DNA of 64,000 bases from Ruegeria sp. R14_0 (lineage in GTDB: Bacteria > Pseudomonadota > Alphaproteobacteria > Rhodobacterales > Rhodobacteraceae). The notes beneath the pieces are model-generated. The model made no database searches. It was given only the letters and a program-made list of their open reading frames with translations, and was not told the DNA's origin. Within the stretch, counting starts at the first letter, position 1. Each line of letters starts with the position of its first letter. Positions 8,642-16,933 of this stretch are shown in pieces. The translations under genes and the position numbers were made by a program. Where the stretch lies: contig NZ_JAGHRC010000001.1 in NCBI RefSeq assembly GCF_017743975.1, positions 1 to 64,000 on the forward strand. The letters run 5' to 3'.

Positions 8642-10005
8642 GCACCTTCGCCACCGACCTGTCCATTGACGAGCTGAAGGCCGAGGCTGATCGTCTGTTC
8701 AACCGCAAACGCCTGACCAACTTTGGCCTGCCCGCGCTGGTTCTGGCCTATCTGGTCTATGTGTTCTTCGCCTTCGATGTGCCCGGACTGGCCGAGCGCG
8801 CAAACTGGCAAAACGGGAAGACGTTGATTGCGGACAGCTACAGCTACAAAACCCATATCGAGCGCGATAACCGCACAGGCGAGGTTTCGGCGGCCGTCGA
8901 AGGCGAACGCAAAGGTCGCTACCCGGACGGGCAGGCCCCAGATTGGGTGAGCCTGGGCGAGACCACAGTGATCGACCTGGAAGACGGGCATGTCGTGCGC
9001 TTTGGCCCTGAGACCGTGGAATATGACATCCCTGGCTATGGCACTGTCCGCGCCACCCCAACCCGTTCCGCGGGTGTCCAGGCCGAACTGCCGGCGGGCG
9101 AAATCCCCGAATGGATCAATGTCTCGAAGAACCGGATGGCGATCACCACTGATGCTGGCCGCCTGACGGTGACCCGCAACAGGTCCGAGGTGTTTCGCTA
9201 TTTCAATGGCTGGGAGCTGTTCTGGTTCACACTCGACAGCCCGTATTACGGCAAGTCCTTCTCGGAATTGGCCGGCAAGGCGGCCCAAGGTGAGGCCGGA
9301 GAGATCTTCAACGATTTCTGGACCAACAAGATGTGGCGGCATCAGGACGTCGCTTGGGCGATTTTTGAAACCATCCTGATGGCGTTCCTTGGCACGTTTG
9401 GTGCAGCCATGGTGGCGTTGCCATTGGCCTTTATGGCGGCCCGCAACTTCAACCCGCTGAGATCGCTGAGGTTTGCTACACGCCGCATCTTTGATTTTGT
9501 GCGCGGCGTGGATGCACTGATCTGGACAGTTATTCTGGCGCGGGCATTCGGACCCGGACCATTGACCGGCGCGTTGGCCATGCTGGTGACGGATACGGGC
9601 ACTTTCGGCAAGATATTCTCGGAAGCGTTGGAAAACGTCGATCAGAAGCAGATCGAAGGGGTTCAGTCCACAGGCGCGAATGCACCGCAGCGTTATCGCT
9701 TTGGTGTGATCCCGCAAGTGACGCCAGTGTTGCTGAGCCAGCTGCTTTACTTCCTTGAGTCCAACACCCGCAGCGCCACGGTGATTGGTGCGATTACGGG
9801 CGGTGGTATTGGCCTGCTGCTGACGCAGGCAATCATCACGCAGAAGGATTGGGAAGAGGTCGCCTATTACATCGTCCTGATTATCCTGATGGTGATGCTG
9901 ATGGATTGGTTCTCGGGCTGGCTGCGTCGGCGGCTGATCCAGGGCGAGACCGGCAAAAAGCGGAAGGCTAAGGACCCTAAAGCGAAATCTTTCCCGCTGC
10001 CGTGA
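8638..10005 (+). CDS. Phosphonate ABC transporter permease PhnE2 with large periplasmic insert
   Basis: 455 aa, much longer than the usual ~260-300 aa PhnE. One membrane helix (~29-47) is followed by ~185 mostly polar residues (about 48-235) and then the permease domain with IFSEALENVDQKQIEGVQSTG (coupling loop) and SATVIGAITGGGIGLLL. The insert should lie in the periplasm and might contact PhnD. The tail is lysine-rich (GKKRKAKDPKAK). ATGA overlap with phnE1; GTGA overlap with the next gene. Confidence 0.9.
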   Translation: MSTFATDLSIDELKAEADRLFNRKRLTNFGLPALVLAYLVYVFFAFDVPGLAERANWQNGKTLIADSYSYKTHIERDNRTGEVSAAVEGERKGRYPDGQAPDWVSLGETTVIDLEDGHVVRFGPETVEYDIPGYGTVRATPTRSAGVQAELPAGEIPEWINVSKNRMAITTDAGRLTVTRNRSEVFRYFNGWELFWFTLDSPYYGKSFSELAGKAAQGEAGEIFNDFWTNKMWRHQDVAWAIFETILMAFLGTFGAAMVALPLAFMAARNFNPLRSLRFATRRIFDFVRGVDALIWTVILARAFGPGPLTGALAMLVTDTGTFGKIFSEALENVDQKQIEGVQSTGANAPQRYRFGVIPQVTPVLLSQLLYFLESNTRSATVIGAITGGGIGLLLTQAIITQKDWEEVAYYIVLIILMVMLMDWFSGWLRRRLIQGETGKKRKAKDPKAKSFPLP

Positions 10006-10643
10006 ACCAGGACATCAAGACCATGCCGCGACTGCGCTCCGATCAGCCGTTTGTTCATCCTGATTGCAGTATCACCAACAGCGCGTTTGGCGCGTTCGTA
10101 GAAATCGGCGCGGGAACACGTGTGGCGAATTCAGAGTTCGGGGATTATTCCTATTGCGACCGGACCTGTGACATCGCGAATGCGCGGATCGGTAAATTCG
10201 CAAACATAGCCAGCTTCTCGCGGATTGGTGCAACGGATCATCCGATGGAGAAAGCTTCGCTGCACCATTTCCTGTACCGCTCGGCGGATTATTGGGATGA
10301 CGCCGAGGACGACGCCGAGTGGTTCAAACATCGCGCAAGCCGCGTGACTGTGATCGGCCACGACACATGGATCGGACATGCAGCGATTATCAAGCCCGAA
10401 GTCACCATTAGCCACGGCGCGGTGATCGCTTCGGGGGCGATCGTCACCAAAGATGTTGCGCCCTATACCATTGTCGGCGGCGTAACCGCTGAACCCATTC
10501 GCGACCGATACTCACCGGGGGTAGCCGAGCGCATGATAGAATTGGCTTGGTGGGATTGGGACAACGACCGTCTGCGTGCCGCCCTGCCGGATTTTCGTGC
10601 GCTGAATGCCGAGGCATTTCTGGAAAAATACGAAACGGCGTGA
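10002..10643 (+). CDS. Left-handed beta-helix (hexapeptide) transferase of phosphonate loci
   Basis: 213 aa with a GTG start overlapping the phnE2 stop; an in-frame ATG at 10023 is an alternative. Repeated hexapeptide turns (IGAGTRVANSEFGDYSY, IGKFANIASFSRIGA, AIIKPEVTISHGAVIASG) predict a left-handed beta-helix acyltransferase, with IVGGVTAEPIRDRY at the end as in xenobiotic or chloramphenicol-type acetyltransferases. Homologues occur in many C-P lyase loci, where an N-acetyltransferase of aminoalkylphosphonates (like PhnO) would be useful; the substrate is inferred, not seen. Confidence 0.85.
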   Translation: MNQDIKTMPRLRSDQPFVHPDCSITNSAFGAFVEIGAGTRVANSEFGDYSYCDRTCDIANARIGKFANIASFSRIGATDHPMEKASLHHFLYRSADYWDDAEDDAEWFKHRASRVTVIGHDTWIGHAAIIKPEVTISHGAVIASGAIVTKDVAPYTIVGGVTAEPIRDRYSPGVAERMIELAWWDWDNDRLRAALPDFRALNAEAFLEKYETA

Positions 10644-10660
10644 GTGCCTATCAAACGAAA

Positions 10661-10790
10661 GCTCCCGCGCCCGCGTCTGCATCGGCTTTGCCGATACGGT
10701 CTGGCGGTCTTGGGCCCGGCGCCGCGCTGTGCGCGGCGCCGGGCCCAACGGGATGAGACCTCCGTCAGGAGGTCGAAGACGTGCGGGAGT
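10661..10790. repeat. Cloverleaf-like nested inverted repeat (REP-like element 2)
   Basis: A perfect 18-bp inverted repeat (10710-10727 with 10731-10748, loop TGT) forms the core. It is flanked by a hairpin on each side: ATCGGC-TTT-GCCGAT (10681-10695) and GACCTCC-GTCA-GGAGGTC (10757-10774). Outside these, CTCCCGC (near 10662) pairs with GCGGGAG (near 10783), enclosing the whole element. It sits between the convergent ends of the transferase gene and phnF, so it may also stop transcription in both directions, although T tracts are absent. Confidence 0.75.
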
Positions 10791-10801
10791 GCCGGCGAAA
10801 C

Positions 10802-11512
10802 TTAACCCTCGTTCAGGGTCAGTGTGACACGGTCTCCGGCGAACACGGTCCGACCATACTCGACGGGCAGTCCGTTCGGGTCAGCGTTTACGCCTACGGA
10901 AAACAGAACCGGCGCGCCTTCGGTCAGTCGCAAGTGTAGGGCCTGGGTTGCTGTTGCGGCACGCGCTGTCAGTCGCGTTGAAACACGTGTGTAGTCCTCG
11001 ACCCCGCATCTTTGCAAGGCTTTGGTGACTGACTGGGTTTCTGACAGTGCATCAAGGATGTCAGGCAGGCGATCCGCGGGAAAAACACTTTGGAACAAAC
11101 CGATGGGCTGCCCATCCGCCAAAGACAACCCGTCATAAACATGAACCTGATCGCCTGCATTGATCTGCAACGCCTCAGCCTCGGCCTCATCTGCCGCGCG
11201 GGTCGTCAGGGTCAGGATTCTCTTTCCCGGGATCTTGCCGCTGGCAGAGATACTTTTGTGATACCGCACGCGTTTGCCGATCGCGTAGTCCGTGGGTTGA
11301 GCCGCCACGAAAACGCCAGCCCCGCGGCGCGCATGGACCAAACCCTGCTCTGACAGATCAGACAGGGCGCGCCGCACCGTATGGCGATTAACCCCGTGTT
11401 TTGCCGCCAGTTGCGCCTCGGTCGGCAGGCGGTCACCGGTGTTGTAACGGCCTTCGGCGATGTCCGAGGTCAGGCTCAGGGCGATGCCTTTCCAGACGGG
11501 TGTTTTTCTCAT
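10802..11512 (-). CDS. phnF: PhnF, GntR/HutC-family regulator of phosphonate genes
   Basis: 236 aa. N-terminal winged helix-turn-helix (about 8-75: LTSDIAEGRYNTGDRLPTE, HGVNRHTVRRALSDL, GLVHARRGAGVFV) followed by a UTRA ligand domain (about 90-235: LTTRAADEAEAEALQI, DGLSLADGQPIGL). This domain order and the position divergent from phnG identify PhnF, a repressor that responds to phosphonate or phosphate status. It probably binds the inverted repeat at 11569-11597. Confidence 0.9.
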   Translation of the reverse strand: MRKTPVWKGIALSLTSDIAEGRYNTGDRLPTEAQLAAKHGVNRHTVRRALSDLSEQGLVHARRGAGVFVAAQPTDYAIGKRVRYHKSISASGKIPGKRILTLTTRAADEAEAEALQINAGDQVHVYDGLSLADGQPIGLFQSVFPADRLPDILDALSETQSVTKALQRCGVEDYTRVSTRLTARAATATQALHLRLTEGAPVLFSVGVNADPNGLPVEYGRTVFAGDRVTLTLNEG

Positions 11513-11528
11513 GTCATCAAAACTTCAC
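11511..11528 (+). promoter_or_regulatory. Candidate PHO box in the phnF-phnG intergenic region
   Basis: ATGTCATCAAAACTTCAC resembles the PhoB consensus CTGTCAT-N4-CTGTCAC: the first half matches at six of seven bases and the second half ends TTCAC. It overlaps the phnF start codon and lies about 90 nt before phnG, where PhoB could activate the C-P lyase operon. Confidence 0.35.
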
Positions 11529-11568
11529 AAGGTTACGGATTGCGAGTCACTGCGGTCGCAGGTAATAT

Positions 11569-11597
11569 TTGTCTAGTTGTATAGTTAAAATAGACAA
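11569..11597. promoter_or_regulatory. Probable PhnF operator upstream of phnG
   Basis: TTGTCTA (11569-11575) and TAGACAA (11591-11597) are a perfect inverted repeat; between them a second TTGTATAG half-site directly follows the first. GntR/HutC regulators bind such GT...AC dyads, and the published mycobacterial PhnF site is of the form TGGTATAGACCA. The site lies 19 nt before the phnG start, where a bound repressor would block transcription. Confidence 0.6.
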
Positions 11598-11615
11598 CCT
11601 GGCCAAGAGGCTTTG

Positions 11616-12074
11616 ATGGCAGATCAAACAGAAATTTCGAATGTGGCGCGGCAGGGCTGGATGGGTCTGATGGCGCGCGCGCCCGAAGGTGCATTGATGG
11701 CGCTATGGGAAGAATACAAAGCGCATCCCCGTTTTGAGTGGCTACGTCGTCCCGAAGTGGGCGGCGTGATGGTGCGCGGACGCGCCGGAGGTACGGGTGC
11801 TCCGTTCAATGTCGGCGAAATGACGGTTACGCGCTGTTCGTTGGTGCTCGAGGATGGAACGGTTGGGCACGCATATGTGCAGGGCCGGTCCAGGTCTAAG
11901 GCCGAGGCGGCGGCGCTGATCGACGCGTTGATGCAAACAGCTGCTGCGGACGAAGTGCGCGACCAGGTCATCACCCCACTCAAGGATCAGATGCAGGCCG
12001 TCAAATCCGACCGCGCGGCCAAAGCTGCCGCAACCAAGGTCGAGTTTTTCACCATGGTACGGGGAGAGGATTGA
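11616..12074 (+). CDS. phnG: C-P lyase core subunit PhnG
   Basis: 152 aa, ATG at 11616 with AAGAGG upstream. Part of the PhnGHIJ core complex that couples phosphonate to ATP and cleaves the C-P bond. ARQGWMGLMARAPEG at the N-terminus, PEVGGVMVRGRAGGTGAPFN and MTVTRCSLVLEDGTVGHAYVQGRS are characteristic. Overlaps phnH by one base (TGATG). Confidence 0.93.
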   Translation: MADQTEISNVARQGWMGLMARAPEGALMALWEEYKAHPRFEWLRRPEVGGVMVRGRAGGTGAPFNVGEMTVTRCSLVLEDGTVGHAYVQGRSRSKAEAAALIDALMQTAAADEVRDQVITPLKDQMQAVKSDRAAKAAATKVEFFTMVRGED

Positions 12075-12649
12075 TGTCCGTGCAAACTCAGTTTTCAGGC
12101 GGGTTTCAGAATGCTCCGGTCCAGGCCGCACATGCATTCCGCGCTGCAATGACCGTGATGGCCCGACCGGGTGAGATTCGTGAGTTGAACGGTGGTCAAC
12201 CACCAGAACCGCTGTCTGTCGCGGCGGGTACGTTGCTTTTGACGCTATGTGATCCGGACACCAAAGTTCATTTGGCCGGAGCGACCAATACGGACGCCGT
12301 GCGCGAGTGGCTGACATTCCACACCGGGGCGCATCTTGCGCAGGCGCCCGAGGCAGATTTTGCCGTTGGTACGTGGGCGGAACTGGGGTCGTTGAGAACT
12401 TACCGTATTGGTACGGCGGAATACCCGGACCGGTCGGCGACCCTGATTGTCGAATGCGACGACCTGCAGCAGACCGGTGCCGAACTGCGCGGGCCGGGGA
12501 TCAAGGGCACCGCAAGGCTGAACCTGCCGGATGTCCCGGCGCTACAGGCCAACGCGGCGTTGTACCCTTTGGGGCGTGACTTCTTTTTCACCTGCGGCGA
12601 CCAAGTGGCAGCCCTGCCGCGTAGCACGCAGATCAGTGCGGGGGCCTAA
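12074..12649 (+). CDS. phnH: C-P lyase core subunit PhnH
   Basis: 191 aa. PhnH family throughout: SGGFQNAPVQAAHAFRAAM, MARPGEIREL, LLLTLCDPDTKVHLAG, FAVGTWAELGSLRTYRIGTAEYPDRSATL and LRGPGIKGTARL. It resembles PLP-enzyme folds without cofactor and is a structural subunit of the PhnGHIJ core. Followed 3 nt later by phnI. Confidence 0.93.
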   Translation: MSVQTQFSGGFQNAPVQAAHAFRAAMTVMARPGEIRELNGGQPPEPLSVAAGTLLLTLCDPDTKVHLAGATNTDAVREWLTFHTGAHLAQAPEADFAVGTWAELGSLRTYRIGTAEYPDRSATLIVECDDLQQTGAELRGPGIKGTARLNLPDVPALQANAALYPLGRDFFFTCGDQVAALPRSTQISAGA

Positions 12650-12652
12650 GCA

Positions 12653-13744
12653 ATGTACGTAGCAGTCAAAGGTGGTGAAAAGGCTATCGAAAACGCGCAC
12701 GCCTGGTTGGCAGAAGAACGGCGCGGTCCAACGGATATTGCCGAGCTGAGCATCGCGCAAATCCGCGAACAGTTGAGCCTTGCAGTCAACCGCGTAATGG
12801 CCGAGGGGTCTCTGTATGACCCTGATCTTGCAGCGCTTGCGATCAAACAGGCGCGCGGCGATCTGATCGAGGCGATTTTTCTGATCCGGGCTTATCGCAC
12901 GACCCTGCCGCGATTTGGATATTCGAACCCGGTCGAAACCGGTGAGATGGCCTGTGATCGGCGCATCTCGGCGACGTTCAAGGATGCACCGGGTGGGCAG
13001 GTCCTAGGACCGACATTCGACTATACGCACCGCCTTTTGGACTTCAAACTGGCTGCAGAGGGCGAGGCTCCTGCCGCGCCAGCAGGGCAGCCTCGCACTG
13101 AGACCACGCCCCACATTACCGAATTCCTGAAAGGTGAGGACATCATTCAGGACGAACCCGCCAACGAAGATACGCCGGGCGATCTGACGCGCGAACCGAT
13201 GGAGTTTCCCTCGACCCGCCCCTTGCGCCTGCAGTCCCTGACCCGAGGGGATGAGGGGTTTGTGCTGGGCATGGCCTATTCGACCCAGCGCGGCTATGCC
13301 CGTAACCACGCTTTTGTGGGCGAGCTGCGGATCGGCAAGGTCGCGGTTGAGATGGACATCCCTGAGCTAGGGTTTGCCATCGACATCGGCGAGGTTGAGC
13401 TGACCGAATGCGAAACGGTTAACCAATTCAAAGGCTCGAAAACCGAGCCGCCGCAGTTCACGCGTGGGTACGGCCTGGTCTATGGTCAGTCTGAACGGAA
13501 ATCCATCGCCATGGCGCTGGTCGATCGCGCGTTGCGTTGGGAGGAATTGGGCGAGGACAATCTGGGCGCTCCGGCGCAGGACGAAGAGTTCGTCCTCAGC
13601 CATGCAGACAACATTCAGGCCACCGGGTTCCTAGAACATATCAAATTGCCCCACTACGTGGATTTCCAGTCCGAGCTGGAACTGGTCCGCAAACTGCGCC
13701 GCGAAGCGGAAGAGCGGATCACTCCGAAGGAGGCAGCAGAATGA
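12653..13744 (+). CDS. phnI: C-P lyase core subunit PhnI (nucleosidase-type)
   Basis: 363 aa, close to the usual PhnI length. With ATP and phosphonate it forms alpha-D-ribose 1-alkylphosphonate 5-triphosphate, releasing adenine, inside the core complex. Recognisable segments: MYVAVKGGEKAIENAHAWLA at the start, FLIRAYRTTLPRFGYS, MACDRRISATFKD, LGMAYSTQRGYARNHAFVGE and HVDFQSELELVRKLR-like C-terminal sequence (HYVDFQSELELVRKL). Overlaps the HAD gene by ATGA. Confidence 0.94.
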   Translation: MYVAVKGGEKAIENAHAWLAEERRGPTDIAELSIAQIREQLSLAVNRVMAEGSLYDPDLAALAIKQARGDLIEAIFLIRAYRTTLPRFGYSNPVETGEMACDRRISATFKDAPGGQVLGPTFDYTHRLLDFKLAAEGEAPAAPAGQPRTETTPHITEFLKGEDIIQDEPANEDTPGDLTREPMEFPSTRPLRLQSLTRGDEGFVLGMAYSTQRGYARNHAFVGELRIGKVAVEMDIPELGFAIDIGEVELTECETVNQFKGSKTEPPQFTRGYGLVYGQSERKSIAMALVDRALRWEELGEDNLGAPAQDEEFVLSHADNIQATGFLEHIKLPHYVDFQSELELVRKLRREAEERITPKEAAE

Positions 13745-14337
13745 AGGCTGTGGTCTTTGACATCGGAGGCGTGCTGATCGACTGGCAGCCTCATTTGGCC
13801 TGGGTCGAGGCGCTGGGGTCTGAGGATGCCGCACACGCGTTTATCGAACGCACCGGGTTTCGCGAACGCAATGCCCGCGGCGACAATGGCGAGCGCTTTG
13901 CCGACATGGCGAAAGAGCTGGACGATCCGCAGGATCAATCCCTGTTCGCAGCCTATGTCGAGCTTTATACCCGTACCGTTGAAACCCCGATCCACGGAAC
14001 TTGGGAAATTCTGGACCGGCTCAAGGCGCAGGGTACTCCGGTCCATGCGATCACAAACTGGTCGGCGGAAACCTGGCCCGAAGGGCTAAAGGTCCATCCC
14101 CGGTTGGGGGAGGTCTTCGGAACGCTAGTCGTGTCAGGGCGGGAAGGTGTCATGAAGCCTGACGCACGCATCTTCAAAATGCTCTGCGAACGGGCAGGGA
14201 TAGCTCCGCATGACTGTGTGTTCATCGACGACGGTTTGCACAACGTCCAAGGCGCGCAGGCAGTGGGCATGGATGGAATCCATTTCACCTCGCCGCAAGC
14301 GTTGGAGGCCGCACTGTCTGAGCGGGGATTCCTATGA
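13741..14337 (+). CDS. HAD-superfamily hydrolase embedded in the phn operon
   Basis: 198 aa, start overlapping the phnI stop (ATGA). HAD motifs: I FDIGGVLIDW (nucleophile Asp; the usual second Asp is Gly), II AITNWSA, III-IV KPDARIFKML and FIDDGLHNVQGAQAVG. This matches the YihX/2-haloacid-dehalogenase-like branch, often sugar-phosphate phosphatases. C-P lyase intermediates are phosphorylated riboses, so it may clear a ribosyl phosphate by-product; that is inference. It interrupts the usual phnI-phnJ adjacency. Confidence 0.82.
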   Translation: MKAVVFDIGGVLIDWQPHLAWVEALGSEDAAHAFIERTGFRERNARGDNGERFADMAKELDDPQDQSLFAAYVELYTRTVETPIHGTWEILDRLKAQGTPVHAITNWSAETWPEGLKVHPRLGEVFGTLVVSGREGVMKPDARIFKMLCERAGIAPHDCVFIDDGLHNVQGAQAVGMDGIHFTSPQALEAALSERGFL

Positions 14338-14597
14338 TCCGGAACACATGCCCAAGCGGGAAATCCCGGTGGATCACCCGACCGATCAACCCACGGGGTG
14401 TTGCAGACTTCACTCGCCCGGAGGGTCTACGCAGGATCCGACCGAGCTCCATTCGCCCTTCAGGTCCCGCTTTAGCGCGCGATGCCGCCGCTTCGAATGA
14501 CGAGAGTGCAAGAAAAGATAAAGCAAAAGCGCCAATAACAGCGCACCTAACCAAAATACGTCCACAAATACACCAAAAAACAAAGTGATACATCAAA
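14338..14597 (+). other. 260-nt gap inside the C-P lyase operon, with a doubtful small ORF
   Basis: The gap between the HAD gene and phnJ is unusual for a compact operon. Its last 90 nt are A-rich. A reading frame from an ATGA-overlapped start (14334) to 14588 would encode 84 residues that are strongly basic and serine/arginine-rich, with no recognised motif; it looks like chance despite the overlap. The opposite strand has a frame with one hydrophobic stretch. No terminator was found. Confidence 0.4.
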
Positions 14598-15458
14598 ATG
14601 AATGAGTATAACTTCGCATATTTGGACGAACAAACCAAGCGAATGATCCGCCGTGCTATTCTGAAAGGGCTGGCGGTGCCCGGATATCAGGTTCCTTTTG
14701 CCAGCCGAGAGATGCCGATGCCTTATGGTTGGGGCACAGGTGGCGTGCAGGTTTCAGCCGCAACACTGACGCCCGATGACACGTTTAAAGTGATCGACCA
14801 GGGTGCCGATGACACCACCAATGCGGTGTCGATCCGCAAGTTCTTTGAGAACACGGCAGGTGTTGAGACGACGGAGGAAACCGAGAAAGCTACGGTCATC
14901 CAGACGCGCCACCGTATCCCCGAGGCCAAGCTGCGCGAGGATCAGATCATCGTGTATCAGGTTCCGATCCCGGAACCACTGCGCTTTCTGGAACCACGCG
15001 AGACCGAGACCCGCAAGATGCACAGCCTCGAGGAATACGGGCTGATGCATGTGAAGCTGTACGAAGACATCAGCCAGCACGGGGCGATCTCGACCTCATA
15101 TGCCTATCCGGTGATGGTATCCGACCGCTACGTGATGGACCCGTCCCCGATTCCGAAATTCGACAACCCAAAGCTTGAGATGGACGCGATCCAGCTGTTT
15201 GGAGCGGGGCGGGAACAGCGTATTTACGCGGTGCCGCCGCACACCAAGGTCGTCAGCCTGGATTTCGAGGACTACCCGTTTGAGGCCACCAAAGCAGACC
15301 ATCCCTGTGACCTGTGTGGGGCCGAAGACAGCTATCTGGACGAAGTCATCATGGATGATGCAGGCAACCGGATGTTTGTCTGCTCGGACACCGATTACTG
15401 CCGGTCGCGCCGCGAGGCGGGCCACAAGGGCCGACTGGCCGAGGAGAACGCAGCATGA
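14598..15458 (+). CDS. phnJ: C-P lyase catalytic subunit PhnJ (radical SAM)
   Basis: 286 aa. Cleaves the C-P bond of ribose 1-phosphonate 5-phosphate, releasing the alkane and a 1,2-cyclic phosphate. Cys237, Cys240, Cys262 and Cys268 have the same spacing as the conserved set Cys241/244/266/272 of E. coli PhnJ, of which three bind the iron-sulfur cluster and one is the radical carrier. MPMPYGWGTGGVQV and GLMHVKLYEDISQHGAI are also typical. The ribosome site before 14598 is weak. ATGA overlap with phnK. Confidence 0.95.
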   Translation: MNEYNFAYLDEQTKRMIRRAILKGLAVPGYQVPFASREMPMPYGWGTGGVQVSAATLTPDDTFKVIDQGADDTTNAVSIRKFFENTAGVETTEETEKATVIQTRHRIPEAKLREDQIIVYQVPIPEPLRFLEPRETETRKMHSLEEYGLMHVKLYEDISQHGAISTSYAYPVMVSDRYVMDPSPIPKFDNPKLEMDAIQLFGAGREQRIYAVPPHTKVVSLDFEDYPFEATKADHPCDLCGAEDSYLDEVIMDDAGNRMFVCSDTDYCRSRREAGHKGRLAEENAA

Positions 15459-16225
15459 CCCCCCTGTTGCAGGTCAAAGGCATCGAAAAGCGCTATGGCG
15501 CGCGGATCGGTTGCATGGATGTGAGCTTCGATCTCTACCCCGGTGAGGTGATGGGGATTGTGGGCGAAAGTGGCTCTGGCAAGTCGACCCTGTTGAACTG
15601 CATGGCCGGTCATCTGGAACCGGATGCGGGGCAGGTCATTTTTGACACCCGCGCTGATGGGCCGGTCGATACGGTGACCATGTCTGAGCCTGAGCGTCGG
15701 ATGCTCAGCCGCACGGACTGGGCTTTTGTGCACCAGCATGCGCGCGATGGTTTGCGTATGTCGGTCAGTGCTGGCGGCAATATTGGCGAACGTCTGATGG
15801 CTGTGGGTGATCGCCACTATGGTGACATTCGGGACCGCGCCGTTGACTGGCTGGGTCGGGTCGAGATCGACGCATCTCGTGTCGATGATCGCCCGTCAGC
15901 GTTTTCCGGTGGGATGCAGCAGCGCCTGCAGATCGCGCGCAATCTGGTGACCGGGCCGAGGCTGGTGTTCATGGATGAGCCAACGGGCGGTCTGGATGTC
16001 TCGGTTCAGGCACGTTTGCTGGATCTGCTGCGGGGACTGGTGCGCGAGATGGGGCTGAGCGCGATTATCGTCACGCATGATCTGGCCGTTGTACGCCTTT
16101 TGGCGGATCGGCTGATGGTGATGAAGGACGGCCATGTGGTCGAGGCCGGGCTGACCGATCAGGTTCTGGACGACCCACAGCATGCCTACACGCAGTTGCT
16201 GGTTTCCAGCGTTCTGCAGGTTTGA
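15455..16225 (+). CDS. phnK: C-P lyase ATPase PhnK
   Basis: 256 aa ABC-type ATPase without a membrane partner in the operon; in E. coli it binds the PhnGHIJ core. Walker A GESGSGKST, DWAFVHQHARDGLRM at the Q-loop, signature FSGGMQQRLQIARNL, Walker B LVFMDEPTGGLDVS, switch HD in IIVTHDLAVV. The QHARDGLRM segment distinguishes PhnK from oligopeptide-transport ATPases, which it otherwise resembles. Confidence 0.93.
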   Translation: MTPLLQVKGIEKRYGARIGCMDVSFDLYPGEVMGIVGESGSGKSTLLNCMAGHLEPDAGQVIFDTRADGPVDTVTMSEPERRMLSRTDWAFVHQHARDGLRMSVSAGGNIGERLMAVGDRHYGDIRDRAVDWLGRVEIDASRVDDRPSAFSGGMQQRLQIARNLVTGPRLVFMDEPTGGLDVSVQARLLDLLRGLVREMGLSAIIVTHDLAVVRLLADRLMVMKDGHVVEAGLTDQVLDDPQHAYTQLLVSSVLQV

Positions 16226-16249
16226 GTATTTTTGAAAAGATGAAGTGTC

Positions 16250-16933
16250 ATGATTGAGCTTATCAACGTCAGCAAGAGCTTTACCCTGCATAATCAGGGT
16301 AGCACGGTCATTCCTGTGATGGAGGGCGCTTCGCTGAACGTCGTGCCCGGCGAGTGTGTTGCCCTGACCGGCGCGTCGGGCGCAGGGAAATCAACGCTGA
16401 TGCGTGTGATCTATGGCAACTATCTGGCGGCGTCCGGGCAGGTCTTGGTGGGCGATCTGGACGTTGCCAAGGCTGAACCACGCGAGATTTTGGCGCTGCG
16501 GCGTGAGACGCTGGGCTATGTCAGTCAGTTCCTGCGGGTGGTGCCCAGGGTGCCGACACTTGAAGTGGTGGCCGAACCGCTGCTGGCGGTTGGGTGCGGC
16601 AAGCAGGCAGCGCTGGACAAGGCGGCAGGTTTGCTGGCGCGGCTGAACATTCCCGAACGGTTGTGGACACTTAGCCCAACGACCTTTTCTGGTGGCGAAC
16701 AACAGCGCGTTAATATCGCGCGTGGATTTGCACATGAGTATCCCGCGATGCTGTTGGATGAACCGACCGCGTCGCTAGATGCGCAGAATCGCGAAACGGT
16801 GTTGTCGCTGATCGAAGAAGCCAAATCGCGCGGTGCGGCCATCGTCGGCATTTTCCACGATGTCGAGGCGCGCGCTCGGGTCTGTGATCGAGAGATTGAC
16901 GTATCCGCATTCACCCCGGGACTGGCCGCATGA
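16250..16933 (+). CDS. phnL: C-P lyase ATPase-like subunit PhnL
   Basis: 227 aa, 24 nt after phnK. ABC-type nucleotide-binding protein that joins PhnK on the core complex in E. coli. Walker A GASGAGKST, signature FSGGEQQRVNIARGF, Walker B MLLDEPTASLD, GIFHDVEAR at the switch region. SKSFTLHNQGSTVIPV at the N-terminus is typical of PhnL. ATGA overlap with phnN. Confidence 0.93.
   Translation: MIELINVSKSFTLHNQGSTVIPVMEGASLNVVPGECVALTGASGAGKSTLMRVIYGNYLAASGQVLVGDLDVAKAEPREILALRRETLGYVSQFLRVVPRVPTLEVVAEPLLAVGCGKQAALDKAAGLLARLNIPERLWTLSPTTFSGGEQQRVNIARGFAHEYPAMLLDEPTASLDAQNRETVLSLIEEAKSRGAAIVGIFHDVEARARVCDREIDVSAFTPGLAA

Noticed and set aside
8578-9717. 379-codon open frame on the minus strand
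   Set aside because: Antisense to both phnE genes, which carry convincing permease motifs; no ribosome site or domain in the antisense product.
14285-14638. 117-codon minus-strand frame with a hydrophobic stretch across the phnI-phnJ gap
   Set aside because: It overlaps the start of phnJ and the end of the HAD gene, and only the ~20-residue hydrophobic part looks protein-like; not enough to call a gene.
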